Of a stretch of DNA of 64,000 bases, positions 53,924 through 64,000 are shown piece after piece. Both the position numbers and the translations under genes were made by a program. Source of the DNA: Pseudophaeomoniella oleicola (taxonomy: Eukaryota; Ascomycota; Eurotiomycetes; Phaeomoniellales; Phaeomoniellaceae). The notes beneath the pieces were generated by a model that saw nothing but the letters and a program-made list of their open reading frames with translations, was not told where the DNA came from and ran no database searches. The stretch lies in contig QWDQ01000029.1 in the NCBI GenBank assembly GCA_003868215.1, positions 124,001 to 188,000 of the forward strand. Direction: 5' to 3'. Each line of letters begins with the position of its first letter. Position 1 is the first letter of the stretch.

Positions 53924-53940
53924 CCCCCCCCCCCCCCCCC
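53924..53940. repeat. Poly-C run of 17
   Basis: Seventeen C, then A and six more C. Length may be uncertain, as for any homopolymer. Confidence 0.75.
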
Positions 53941-54096
53941 ACCCCCCTTTCACCTACATCAGAGGGACCAAAGTCAATAACCCAATAACAGATAGGTACG
54001 CCGATTTGCCTTGTTGAAACGCCATCCTGTGATCATGCTCTAATAGTCGTCGTTGTCATCTGTAAAGGACCATGAAAGGCCTTTCAACATCGCCCT

Positions 54097-55107
54097 TCAT
54101 ACATCCTCCATAGCTCCGGCTGGCTCATCTTCTGCATCAGAATTGAAGTCACCTGCTGAACTCATGTCTCCGTCAGATTCATCGTCGTCTCCGGCGTTGT
54201 CTTCTGAGTTCCCTGATGCATATTTCGACACGTATTCTGTTCAGTCAGTGTTTGTACTCATGGAAGGGATTTTGCAAGATCCTACCCTTGACTTTCGCCT
54301 CATAGGTCTTAGGTTCTCGCAGGAGTAAGGCAGCTGCTTCGCCATTTAAGGGATCGGTAGGATTTGGATATCTGAGCAGTTGTGGTAAGAAAACTTCAAA
54401 TATATTGATCATGTCGAACATGGGTGACCAAGTCTGGTTGATAACATCAAGGCAGACAGAGCCAGAACTGAAAGAGTCAGCCAAGATCGTTGGTACTGAT
54501 TCGGGTCAGGCTGACAGTTCATCGATGTTGGGGTGGAAGATTCTGTTGACGAATCCGATCGAGGGGGATTTGTAAGGATAAGCGTCTGGGAGTTCGACAT
54601 GAATTTTCCACTGCCCTCCTGCGAATGGTGCTGGATCAATGGTCAGACATCTATGCTGGATTCACTGGAAGAATCCATACTTTCTCCTGGGCCTTTGAAG
54701 CTCACATAGAACTCCTGCCTAGTACGCAATTGGTAAGCGATACATCTGAGGGTACAATGATATGGCCACCAACACTATCGTCCGTTAGCGACGCAACTTA
54801 TTATCCCGATAGAGGCAGACACATACTGCTATCATTGATGAGTGTAACTTCATAGTCGCTCATCATCCTATACAACATATCCAATCAGCCTCTTGTATTT
54901 CTTTCAATCCCACAATCCATCTCCCAAAGCGGTGTCGCAGGTATGGGACATACATCCTATACTAGGTTAGCGGTGTGATCCTGAGATGCACTGTGCCTAC
55001 CATACTTCATGACCTGTGTTTTTCTGTCAGTCCGTCTGTTGATTCCAAAAGCTTAGCAAAGGCTCTCAGCTCACATCTGTCTCGATCCTGCGCTTTGGGC
55101 TACTCAT
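54097..55107 (-). CDS. UBC8: Ubiquitin-conjugating enzyme E2 UBC8 (UBE2H)
   Basis: Seven exons (55075-55107, 55006-55013, 54823-54867, 54681-54718, 54516-54630, 54286-54467, 54097-54236) give 561 nt and 186 residues. The order of peptides, [71 protein letters not shown] and EYVSKYASG, follows UBE2H throughout. The active-site Cys is in SGSVCLDV, preceded by FHPNIDEL. Exon 2 has only 8 nt (GTCATGAA) and carries VMK. The third donor is GTGTCT, the choice that keeps frame (INDSSMQEF). The acidic tail is typical. In yeast Ubc8 serves the GID ligase that destroys gluconeogenic enzymes when glucose returns. Confidence 0.9.
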
Positions 55108-56271
55108 TTTGGGCTCGCTATCTCGAAACGATGCAGAGGGTTATGTCCTCGAATTGTGTTCTTGAAAAGCCGGCGCCAAAAGCGCGTATGATGAAAGTGT
55201 CGGGAATACTTCTTGCGCGCGGTGAAGCTTGGAGTTGACACTCGGTGGCAATGCGTCTTCGCGGGGCTTCGTTCCGTAATCGGCCGGGGATAGAAGGAAG
55301 GTATTCACGGGATAGCGGCGGTTCTAGGCGGTCTGCAAACAAGCTATATCTAGGTGTGAGTTGGAATACGGCGAAGATAGACGGAGAGAGTTGTTAGGAA
55401 GGTGAAAGAGAAAGTAGAGTACGAGATGAGGTTGTGAAAGAGTTGAGGTTATCGCCGGTCACGAGCACAGTAATGGAGCGATGGGGACCGGACCCGCAGG
55501 TGATGATGCTTCCAAGTTCCAGTTCCTAGTTCCCCTCATTCTTCCTTTCTCCTGCTCCGGCGGAGAGAAGGACCACATCACTTCATTAGACCTTGCACGC
55601 CTACGGTACCAAGTAGATAAAGGAGCTTCTACTTCTACTACTACCACTACTAATACAGGATCAGCATCATGCATATGTATGGCTTTTGCACCCATACAAT
55701 CAAGTAATCCCGTCGGTCGTACGAACCCTTGAGCAGCTGAAATCTGGCAGCTCGTCATCAACTTGTCAGGCGTAGTGGAAATTTTACAGAAGGTAGCCCC
55801 TTCATGCTGCTCCAACGCTTCCCAGTTTTCTACGTCTCACCTCGCCTAGTATCGAACAAATGAGATCTCATCGATAGCGTGCACAACGTGGCAAGGCACT
55901 TGAATACGCGTTGAAGTGGGTCGAAAGCGATATATTGATATGTATATCTCTAGGATTGTTTGTTGCTTTTCTTAGAGAGCACTAAGGCGAATCATACGGG
56001 AAGGGAGAGAAAATTATGGGCACTAGGAGTCATTCTCAGGAGTCATCCTCCCAGCGCAATTCACCATGGGATTACTTTGCCTTCGAAGTCGTGTAGGGTA
56101 CCCGCGGCGTATTCTCGTGTGGTCTCGTTGATCTGCAAGGATTGAGTGAGCGAAGTGTACTTCTGAGAAGAGGATAATAGTCAAGTCAAGCTGCAAGTAG
56201 AGAGGATAGACGAAGGAGAAATAGGGAAAGGGGGACGACGTACCGCCTTCGCAACCCTTGTAATACTGTCT
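55108..56271. other. Intergenic region with a reductase-like exon remnant
   Basis: It holds the UBC8 promoter and, at about 56061-56132 (minus), a 72-nt stretch whose translation resembles the last exon of the neighbouring reductase family (starting INETTREYAAG, ending IPW). That stretch is not in frame with the reductase reading described next. The 118-codon minus frame at 55459-55815 is not convincing. Confidence 0.5.
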
Positions 56272-56965
56272 TCAATAGTTACGTCTGCCTTTCTCCTTCC
56301 CGAACGCACGTGCCCCCATATTGCCCATATCCGTCTGCACCAAGCCCGGGTGAATACTGAATGAGACGAGCCATTCGTTTTCCTGCAGCATCTTGCGTAC
56401 CAACCAGTGGGCCATGATCTTCGAAATGGCGTACGACGAATTCGGATAGGGGTACACGTCTATCTGTGAAAAGGTACCCGCCGTCGCGCCGATGAGGACA
56501 AATTTGGGCGCCGAGGAGGCCTTGAGGAGGGTATAAGCCGCTTGGAATAGCAGCAGAGGAGCTATCGCGGTGGTGTCAACGTGTTCCTGTAGTTCCTGGA
56601 TCGGCAACGATTCGATGCGGTTCATCTTTGCAATTCCGGTGCTTGATATGATAATGTCGATCTTGTTGATATGATGCTCTGTCTCTAGTTTCTGGATTGC
56701 GGCTGCTGCATCGCTGTATGATAAAGCGTCGATCTTGGCAATGATCAATTGGCTTCCCTCGCCTTTGGGTAACGTAAGCAGGTGTGAGGCCGCAACTGGA
56801 TTGCGCACACAAGCGATGACCAGGTTATTGGGCTGAGCAAGATAGTGGACAACGAAGCCTTTGCCGATTCCTAGGCACAGCGTGTGTCAGAAACATCCAT
56901 TGAAAAAAAGAGTGCATGTTACCTCGATTGGCTCCAGTGATCATATATATAGTCGGAGACGACAT
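56272..56965 (-). CDS. Short-chain dehydrogenase/reductase
   Basis: Two exons (56923-56965, 56272-56870) encode 213 residues. The 52-nt intron splits the cofactor loop and the join gives TGANRGIGKG, the classical NAD(P)-binding motif, right at the N-terminus. The catalytic part has ISSTG, the Ser of IGATAGTFSQ and YAISK with the Tyr and Lys. HPGLVQTDMGNMGARAFG follows. It would reduce a ketone or oxidise an alcohol; substrate unknown and no pathway neighbours. The frame stops about 25 residues before the family's usual end, and a stretch like the usual last exon lies downstream out of frame, so the gene shows about one break or the model is incomplete. Confidence 0.75.
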
Positions 56966-58619
56966 GGCGGACACATGGATTGATTATGTCTTGCCTCGGT
57001 ATAGTTGAGATGAAGACTCTGGAGGGCCAGAATGAGAAACTGAAAAGGACAGAACAAAGCAGCTCATATAGGACATGCTCTCGCCATCAGCGATGTAGGA
57101 AAGCCCACCTTCGAGGGTCGCTTGGGGATTACACAGCAGCTTGTTCCATCCGGATACTACCTAGTATCTGTTGGCTCAGTGCAGACAGAGACCAGAACCA
57201 ACACCATCGGTGATCTGTTCTAGACTCTAGTTTGTGTCTGAAAGGACAGGAGAGATGTTGTGATGTAACATGCACAAGCTGACCAATCTTCATCACATGT
57301 TTACCCATCTCGAAGAGCTCCCGGACGAAATCGACCGGTCTTCGTATGCAGGTGATATCGGAGTTCAATCATCGTCTCAGCAGATGTTTCCGATCTCAAC
57401 AACAACCTGCTAGCAAGATATGGGCCGGTTTAGTATTGAAGGGATGTCAGTTTTCTCTCGGCGACTGTACTCCTGCTAGAAGCACCAGCGAGTGAGTGCA
57501 GTACAGTGCATGAAGAAACCCAGGCTCAGACTCCGGCTCAGATCAGACTGTCTCCGTCAGATCATTGATCTGACGGATGACAGGTATGCGTTATGGGTGA
57601 AATGGGTGAGTTGGGACGGACGAAACGTCGGGCCAACAAGCAGGGGTACAGTAGATGATGCAGGTTGATATCCCAAACTTGATATGAACCATGCCTACCG
57701 CGTATAGTTATCCCTCTCTCACATTGACGATGAGGAAGGGTATCATCATCCGTACCAATGCTGCGGTCTCTGCTGATATTGTTCATCGTATTTCGGATCT
57801 CAGCAGGTTGATCGGTGTGTACATCTGGCAGACCAATCAAGAGAGTAAGGTCTACGATGCATCGGAATGGGCCTAGTCCAGCCTTCCTCTTCATACGCAC
57901 GGAGAATAAGAGAGTAGATCCTTGATTTCGTCCGATACACAAAATATGTCGAAACGAAACCTACTAATTGATGTACGCATGTGAGGTAAGATAGGTAAGC
58001 TTACCTTACCTACTATTTTCGGATCAGATGAAGCAACACCGGACCAGCTGAGGCCGAGAGACTTTCGTAGCTATGGTAAAATTACCGGGGGTGAACGTAT
58101 CGCATTACCGTACCGCTTCAACGGGAGAAATAACAACAAAAACCTCAACTCAAATCTACGCAGCACAGAGCATCACGATTGATCCGCTCAGAAACAAGAA
58201 ATAAGAGAGAAAAGATTTTTCAATTCCTCCAACAAATGAGAAGAAATGATTTCATAGGTATAGTGTGAGTCACAATATTCTTTTTAATGTTGTCCTCCTT
58301 TTTCCCCTCTCTTTTCTGGTTCTCAATATTTCTTGTGACAAGAATGCAAGCGGAGAGGAAAAGCACGTGATCAAAAACAGACGAGATTCATTCTAGATTT
58401 GGAACCTGGGCTTGGGAGGCATTATTGGTGAAAATCCCTTGAGATATATATATACACATGTCGATGGTTGACTTGTTTTCTGTCTGAGTAACATCTTTGT
58501 GAAAGAGCTGTTGCTTTGGTATACGTGCAGATTATCTGGCGAGAGAACTGAGAGGGGAAGGGACGCGGTCCAGGGGTATACTGGAGAAGAGAAGTCATCC
58601 GGAAGGTCGATATTGAATC
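56966..58619. other. Intergenic region
   Basis: About 1.65 kb between divergent starts of the SDR and panB. It contains a large imperfect palindrome at 57983-58013 built from AGGTAAG/CTTACCT. Frames up to 126 codons (57562-57942) are not convincing. Confidence 0.5.
57983..58013. repeat. Imperfect palindrome of AGGTAAG/CTTACCT units
   Basis: GAGGTAAGATAGGTAAG faces CTTACCTTACCTAC across an AAGCTT centre. It could form a hairpin of about 12 bp. It lies about 600 bp upstream of panB and is related to the TACCTAGG family. Confidence 0.7.
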
Positions 58620-59747
58620 ATGGCTGCTGCTGCTGCTGATATCAACATCATGCGATCGACCGCAAGGGGTCTGGTCTCGAACAGGTCGATCGCTCCAACA
58701 TGGACGGCGAGATCATCGTCCATCTGCACGCCATGTGTCACGTCAAGTGTCATACACCATACCACGGCAGCCACACACTCGTCCAACCACAACCGAAACC
58801 AACAGCAACAGCAAAAGCGATGGTCTTCGCATTCTCCTCTAGGCTATCCGCTCTCCCCTCCTCCCAAGAAAATCACCATCAGTACCCTGCAGTCACTCTA
58901 CACCCGTGCCGAGCCTATCACCATGCTAACAGCACACGACTTCCCTTCCGCCTCGGTCGCCGATGCTGCAGGAATGGAAATGATCCTTGTTGGTGACTCG
59001 CTCGCCATGGTAGCTCTGGGCATGCACGACACATCCGAAGTCACAATCGAGGAGATGATAGTCCATTACCGAAGTGTAAGCCGTGCCACCCATACGGCAT
59101 TCACAGTAGGGGATTTGCCGATGGGAAGTTATGAGGTATCGCCGGAACAGGCTCTCGCGAGTGCGATCCGGATTGTGAAGGAAGGAAGGATGCAAGGTGT
59201 GAAGCTGGAGGGGGGGCAGGAGATGGCGGATACGATTCGGAAGATTACAACAGCTGGAATACCGGTTGTTGCACATATTGGATTGACACCGCAGAGACAG
59301 AATGCCTTGGGTGGGTTTAAAGTACAGGGCAAGTCCAAGGCTGCGGCGTTTCGGTTATTGGAAGACGCGTTGGCGGTACAAGGTGCCGGTGCCTTTATGG
59401 TGGTCCTAGAGGCAGTCCCACCCGAAGTCGCAGATTTTGTGACGAAGAAGCTGAGCATTCCGACCATCGGGATTGGGGCAGGCCATGGATGTTCTGGGCA
59501 GGTCTTGGTACAAGTCGACATGAGTGGGTACTATCCCCCAGGTCGATTCCTACCCAAGTTCGTGAAAAAATATGGTGATGTTTGGGGCGAGGCTTTCAGG
59601 TCCATTCGTCAATACAGAGATGAGGTCAAGAACGGGTCGTATCCTGCTAAGGAGCATACGTACCCCATGAGCAAGGAAGGACTAGCTGGCTTCCAGGCCG
59701 CCATTGCCGAGTGTGCCGAGGATGATCAAAATGAAGAACCCCAGTAG
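58620..59747 (+). CDS. panB: 3-methyl-2-oxobutanoate hydroxymethyltransferase
   Basis: A single-exon, 375-residue enzyme of pantothenate (vitamin B5, coenzyme A) synthesis, which adds a hydroxymethyl group from methylene-tetrahydrofolate to ketoisovalerate. The core starts near residue 85: TMLTAHDFPSASVADAAG, then the metal Asp in ILVGDSLAMV, the second Asp in FTVGDLPMGSY, the Glu in VKLEGG, HIGLTPQ and IPTIGIGAGHGCSGQVLV. All hallmark residues are present. The first 65 residues are rich in Arg, Ser and Gln (with a short Gln run) and look like a mitochondrial targeting peptide. The first ATG is used. The gene ends about 110 bp from the end of ATG12. Confidence 0.95.
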   Translation: MAAAAADINIMRSTARGLVSNRSIAPTWTARSSSICTPCVTSSVIHHTTAATHSSNHNRNQQQQQKRWSSHSPLGYPLSPPPKKITISTLQSLYTRAEPITMLTAHDFPSASVADAAGMEMILVGDSLAMVALGMHDTSEVTIEEMIVHYRSVSRATHTAFTVGDLPMGSYEVSPEQALASAIRIVKEGRMQGVKLEGGQEMADTIRKITTAGIPVVAHIGLTPQRQNALGGFKVQGKSKAAAFRLLEDALAVQGAGAFMVVLEAVPPEVADFVTKKLSIPTIGIGAGHGCSGQVLVQVDMSGYYPPGRFLPKFVKKYGDVWGEAFRSIRQYRDEVKNGSYPAKEHTYPMSKEGLAGFQAAIAECAEDDQNEEPQ

Positions 59748-59857
59748 GCCGAGAAGTTGGAAGGTGGTGGTTTGTCCTTTCGGTTTTACAAGCCGCGTCT
59801 TCGTAGCATTTGCAGCGGTAATCAGAGCATAAAGCATGCAATAACATTGACGTCGAT

Positions 59858-60603
59858 TCAACCAAAGGCAGGCGTAGTCGAGTACGCCACGATGAGCTGA
59901 TCATCTGTCTTAAAACACTTTAGGCACAATATTAGCATTCGTCTTTCTCATTACACATATGATGATATGTCTATTTGACTCACCCGCCATAGATTCCCTA
60001 CACCTTCATCCAACCCCGGAGCGAAGACACTGTTGACATAGAGGAACACCGAATCAGTAGGTTTGCAGTCGAGCTTCTTGCGAAGAAAGTTAACAACCGT
60101 TTCAAATTTCTGTGAGGCTGAGATTTTGAATACTCGGGTACGTAGCATTGGTGCGGAGCCAACTGGTTGGAAACGAACAGTCACTGTGAGAGAGACAGAG
60201 GTCAGCCGAGCAGCACATAATCGAGAAGGTTCATAGATAGTCTCGACAGCACATTTGTCCCATGGGATCGAAGTTGAGACCTCAGCAAATCCAATGTGGT
60301 TCATTGCAACGGCATGTATATGCATAAGAAGATCATATCATTCGTCCACAAGAGGCATCCAATCTAGCTCAAAACAAGATTGAGCCCAAGGACATGATGA
60401 CCATACATACCTTTCCGATCATCCAGAGCATCAACCTCGGCGAGCGCTTGATGAGCATCCGTAGGTAGATTGGTAAGTACGACCGAAGCTGACATGGTCA
60501 TTGGCATATCAATGCCATGATCTTCGTCCGGAACTGTCGTTTCGGCTGCTGTCGATCTGCCATCTCTCTGCTGCCTTGTAGGCAATGACGGAGAAGATGC
60601 CAT
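59858..60603 (-). CDS. ATG12: Autophagy ubiquitin-like protein ATG12
   Basis: Three exons (60411-60603, 59984-60183, 59858-59917) encode 150 residues. The introns (227 and 66 nt) were fixed by frame and family: DDRK joins to VTVRFQPVG, and GNLWR joins to [10 protein letters not shown]. The N-terminal 45 residues are variable. The ubiquitin-like fold covers about residues 65-150, with [22 protein letters not shown], and ends in AYSTTPAFG with the C-terminal Gly that Atg7 and Atg10 attach to a Lys of Atg5. The ATG12-ATG5 conjugate then drives lipidation of ATG8 on the autophagosome membrane. Both introns have standard donors (GTATGT, GTGAGT). Confidence 0.93.
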
Positions 60604-61399
60604 GATCTTTGTTCCTTGCGATTATGGAGTCGGTGGGTTGCTCAATCGTGTATCTCGAGCTTTGTGAGATAGTGAATTCGTGCCACTGTGTTGATGTGGC
60701 TTGTGACTGAGCTTATACATCTATCGTCTCTGCCTAAATCTTTTCAGGATCTAATAGCCAATATGTCTGGGGGTATCCTATAAGAAAGAGTCACATTTCT
60801 CTCAAGGTATGTCGTCTCTTGGGGTAATCATTTACGATGATAATATTTTGGGAGTAAGACGTGGGTTTACAGGTAGTACCATTATAGACACCGTCCGCTC
60901 CGGAATAAATTGTCAATGATTATCACGTAACTTATTCACCAAGGAAACAACATCTCACGGATTGAACATGATCCAAACAGACAGGTCGCCTTATTAACAG
61001 ATATTAGATTGATATTCTACAACTATATCTTTGCTTTTGACTCTAACAGTCGCTAAAATAGACATGATATCCGCGATTGGCACAATGCAACGCAGAAAGC
61101 AGTAGGCGGTCAATTCGAAACAGACGCTAACCGAGCGATGCTGAAGGGTGAGATCTGACTTATAAAAAGGGGGGTATTTAGAAGAGAAATTCAAAGCGCC
61201 TAGAAATGCAGCAATACCGTGCATACCATTTCCACCAGAGAAGGCCTAGTCGTGAGAGGCATAACGTCTTTAAAGGCGTAAGAATGTTGAACCTAGGAAA
61301 AAACGTAAACGAAGCATGTATATGATTCCGAAACACCGTTGATGTGAGTGGCACATGAAGGGCGTTGAAGACGATTATATGCGGGCAGGACCGGACAGA
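60604..61399. other. Intergenic region
   Basis: Promoter of ATG12 and 3' UTR of DBF4. No gene or repeat is apparent. Confidence 0.5.
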
Positions 61400-63524
61400 T
61401 CAATAAGACTGTAAGATTCGAAGGAGAGCGTCTAGCTCGGTCCAATTGGTGTTCGTGGTCGCGAACTTGCGATGCTTGCGAGATACGACATGCTGCCTCT
61501 TTGTTAGAACTGTCCATCACCAAGTGCACACGTCGAACGACTTACCTCTGCAAAGTCATCAAACTTGTCACGGCAATTTTCACAGTATCCAGGTTTGGGA
61601 TCCCTTTTCGCTGCCTTCTTCTTAGGCTTTGCAGCAGCTTGAGCCATTGCTATTTCATCATCGGAATAAGTTTCTTCCTCCTTTATACCACCTAGCTTTT
61701 CCTGAGCTTTGCTCTTAGCAACTCTCGTGGGCGCAGGAGCTCTCGCGTTCTTCATCTGAGTGGCAAGGTCCGTCATACGGTAGGAAGATGGCATTGAACC
61801 CGCTGAAAGACTGCCGTTGTTCTTTTCGAGTACTTTGCGTTTGAGTTCGTGCACCTCCTTGCTGAGGCCAGTCTTAGCACCAGGCGCGGCGGCTGTGGAT
61901 GAAATCATCTGCGATCGGATCGCGGAGGTGAGAGCAGATTGATTTATGCCCGACGCAGCAGGCTCCCGAGAAAAGTACATGTGATGTGGACGTGTACCTG
62001 CTACTGGAGCTAAGGCAGAGTTATGCGATACCTGCTTTGGTAATAGACGCTCGCTATCGGCACCACCAACACCGACCTCCATGGGCCGTTGGATTTCCAT
62101 GGCGTTAGACAACGGCCTGCTTGGAACTTGACTGTCATCAGTTTGGTCAAACTTCGGCACCTCAGGCTGCCTAGCTCTCTGGTCTGGCTTGGCTGCCTCG
62201 GCAGTCTGAGACCTTGTGACGGGTGCTTGATTTTGAATTCGATCCTGGAGCATCGCTGCCTTTCTTCGTTCTCGTTCTTCTCTTTCCGCCTCTTTCTCCC
62301 ATTCCCTTTGCGTAGTAGGATCATCAAGGAACGGACATTTCCCAATCGGCGCTGAACGAAACTGTGGCCATGTTCCATCTTGACGTTTGGCAACCCTTGG
62401 ATACTCACGCACCATGACCGGTTTATGCTTTTCGTCCATGTCCCTGATGATGACAAAGGGACCCTTGAACGGAACGATGTCTTTGGTGGCTGCCAATGGA
62501 TCACGCTCTGCAGGTCCATTCATGCGTTCTTTGCGTAGCAATTGTGATAAGTCGTCCTCTCTGCTACGTGCGGTTAAAGTTGCCGCAGTGCCGCGTGTGT
62601 TGTGAGCAAGATGACCATCTGGGCCATTGGTGATGGTGATTATCATCCTTTGAAGCTTCTCTAACGCCCATATCTTCATACCCATCTGCCTTGCTCGGGT
62701 GAGTACGTCCATACTTCCGGCATTATCCCGTCGGACGTTCACAGCTCCAGATTTGTCTAGCAAAGATGGGTTGATAGTCCGGACGTGGACCTCTCCATTC
62801 TGTGGCTCAACAGGAGAAACATCTTCAGTCTCAGCTGGTATTGGCCTTGTGGTCACAACGTGGGTGACGTAACGTGAAAAGAATTTTTCTTCTTGCTGGG
62901 GGATTGTTAGCAAGCTCTCTATAGAAACTAGACATGCTTCAAACATACCGCGCCTAAGCTAGCGATCTGTCTTGAGCACTTGTTCCGTACATCCTCTGGA
63001 ATGCTCTCGAAGTAAAACACGAAGGATGGAAACACTCTCCGATAGTGCTTTTGCCATTGCCGTATGCTTTCTGCGTTGTCCACGGCAGACTTTTCGGATT
63101 TTGTAATACGGATGGAGGCCGCAGATTTGGTCGCGTCCTGGTTGTCAACAACCTCCCTCTCGGGCCTCGTTGATCTACCAGTAGCTCTGTTTTCCCGCGC
63201 AGCCACCAACCTTCTTGCAAAGGCATTGGGCGGATTCGTACTGTTTCCCGACTCAAACACTCGCCCTTCCGCGGTAGTTGGTGGAGGGACACGCCTTCGA
63301 GGAGTAATGAGAGCTTCTCCAGTTTGTTTATCGAGCAGTTGCTTTTTCAACGGGGGTTCATTTTCTTGTTGTAGGGGCTGTCGTGGCCTTTTTGTGCCAC
63401 TCTGGGCCAATGGCCTATGAGGGGAGTTCGTGACGTGAGGAATGTTTGCTAATGGTGCCCTGCGGTTTGTAGACATGGTAATTTGATTGTGAGGAGAGGG
63501 CGGTATGAATACAGCAGCTGCCAT
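61400..63524 (-). CDS. DBF4: DBF4-type regulatory subunit of the CDC7 kinase
   Basis: Three exons (62949-63524, 61546-62895, 61400-61492) encode 672 residues; both introns are phase 0 and short (53 and 53 nt). Motif N (BRCT-like) spans the first junction: VFPSFVFYFESIPEDV, IASLGA joined to QEEKFFSRYVTHVV. Motif M lies around GTWPQFRSAPIGKCPFLDD. The C-terminal zinc finger (motif C) spans the second junction: CENCRDKFDDFAE joined to HVVSRKHRKFA, giving C-x2-C...H-x5-H. DBF4 activates CDC7 to phosphorylate the MCM helicase and fire replication origins. The N-terminus has many Pro, Lys and Arg. The first ATG (63524) is used; a second at 63476 is possible. Confidence 0.93.
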
Positions 63525-63647
63525 TCATAGCGATGCTAACAGGTTAGGAGTAAGTCCAAGAGTCGTGGTGGTAGAAGAGCAATCGTAAACTGTAGGGGAG
63601 GGAGCGAAGAGGTCGCGTCCACGTGCACGAGTCGCTTGCTGTAAATG

Positions 63648-63848
63648 CTAAAAGACGCTCATGATGAAAGAGATGAACGCGTTAGAAAAAGATACAAGAA
63701 AGACAACAGATCCTGAAGCACGTAACAGGAAAAGTTGACCGTTTTCACCTTTCACAATGGTTGTGAAGCTGGATTTCTGGGTGGCATGTACTTGGGTGGG
63801 CTGGTCGTAGTTGAGAAGAGCTTCGAGTTGTTTTGGCTTGGCATTCAT
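63648..63848 (-). CDS. Small ORF with one membrane segment, unidentified
   Basis: A 66-residue frame from the ATG at 63848. It reads MNAKPKQLEALLNYDQPT, a central QKSSFTTIVKGENGQLFLLR and a hydrophobic C-terminal segment ending in ISFIMSVF. The hydrophilic head and C-terminal span look like a small tail-anchored or mitochondrial membrane protein. A 36-nt GT-AG segment inside would also keep frame if removed, but is too short for a normal intron. It ends 124 bp upstream of DBF4 on the same strand. I do not recognise the family. Confidence 0.4.
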   Translation of the reverse strand: MNAKPKQLEALLNYDQPTQVHATQKSSFTTIVKGENGQLFLLRASGSVVFLVSFSNAFISFIMSVF

Positions 63849-64000
63849 GGTTCCCAGCCAACGGGAAGCGGTCAACTTTCTAGGCCAATTACTATCCCCA
63901 CCATCAACACAACCAAATACCACGTCAGGTTAGGTACATACTACTTCAGATGAGAAAGAGCAAAAGAAATCTCATGAGAATACATCATTAAGTTCATCTG

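Larger units (their letters stand above)
52871..54096. other. Repeat-rich intergenic region
   Basis: No gene is supported. From 53316 to 53995 there are at least eight TACCTAGGTA/AGGTACCT-type motifs, including a dense run at 53502-53531, and a C17 run at 53924-53940. The layout resembles the 4.8-5.3 kb region, which also combines these motifs with a long G run. Confidence 0.55.

Noticed and set aside
1-64000. CRISPR arrays, rRNA, intact transposons, LTR or other virus-derived elements
   Set aside because: No regularly spaced repeats, no transposase, reverse transcriptase, integrase or capsid-like translations, and no long terminal repeats were seen.

Overview
The window is nuclear DNA of a filamentous ascomycete (Pezizomycotina); I do not commit to a class. 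The evidence is short GT-AG introns (about 50-100 bp) with CTAAC/CTGAC branch sites, gene structures and protein families typical of this group (AP-1-like bZIP, DUF2011, DUF2433, G1 glutamic peptidase, fasciclin and PAN-type wall proteins), and CT-rich 5' leaders. Genes lie on both strands in no operon-like order. I rebuilt most splice joins by hand from frame continuity and family C- or N-termini.

Layout. 0-5 kb: 3' part of PUS1, then a secreted two-domain fasciclin protein. 5-7 kb: a repeat-rich stretch and a secreted G1 (eqolisin) acid peptidase. 6.7-11.6 kb: almost 5 kb with no gene I can support. 11.6-24 kb: housekeeping block with a RING protein, SWF1 palmitoyltransferase, CTR86/ataxin-10-like protein, NSE2 SUMO ligase, ABD1 cap methyltransferase and a mitochondrial 2-oxoglutarate/malate-type carrier. 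24-32 kb: an unidentified open stretch, a Dcd/dUTPase-fold gene of prokaryotic type, a conserved hypothetical protein, a C3HC (NIPA/Rsm1) protein, a glyoxalase-like protein and the Tudor splicing factor SPF30. 33-44 kb: AP-1/YAP1-like redox regulator, a DUF2433 metallophosphatase-like/RRM/RGG protein, the NPC1 homologue NCR1 and a DUF2011 protein. 45-53 kb: a large Ser/Thr-rich wall or adhesin-like protein, the LAMTOR1/Ego1-type lysosomal adaptor, and an F-box protein with RPEL-like repeats. 54-64 kb: UBC8 (seven exons, one of 8 nt), an SDR reductase, panB, ATG12, DBF4 and a small single-membrane-span ORF.

The genes do not form one pathway. Loose links are nutrient and vacuole biology (LAMTOR1-type TORC1 anchor, ATG12, NCR1), genome maintenance and cell cycle (NSE2, DBF4) and RNA processing (PUS1, ABD1, SPF30). 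I saw no tRNA, rRNA, CRISPR, intact transposon or virus-derived element.

The observations most worth a second look are: the prokaryote-type Dcd/dUTPase gene; the AP-1 gene, which has a 51-nt in-frame intron inside its C-terminal cysteine domain and appears to lack the N-terminal redox cysteine; the 8-nt microexon of UBC8; the degenerate metallophosphatase fused to RNA-binding modules; the F-box/RPEL combination; and two families of short palindromes (TACCTAGGTA-like and TACTACGTAGTA) scattered through intergenic DNA.
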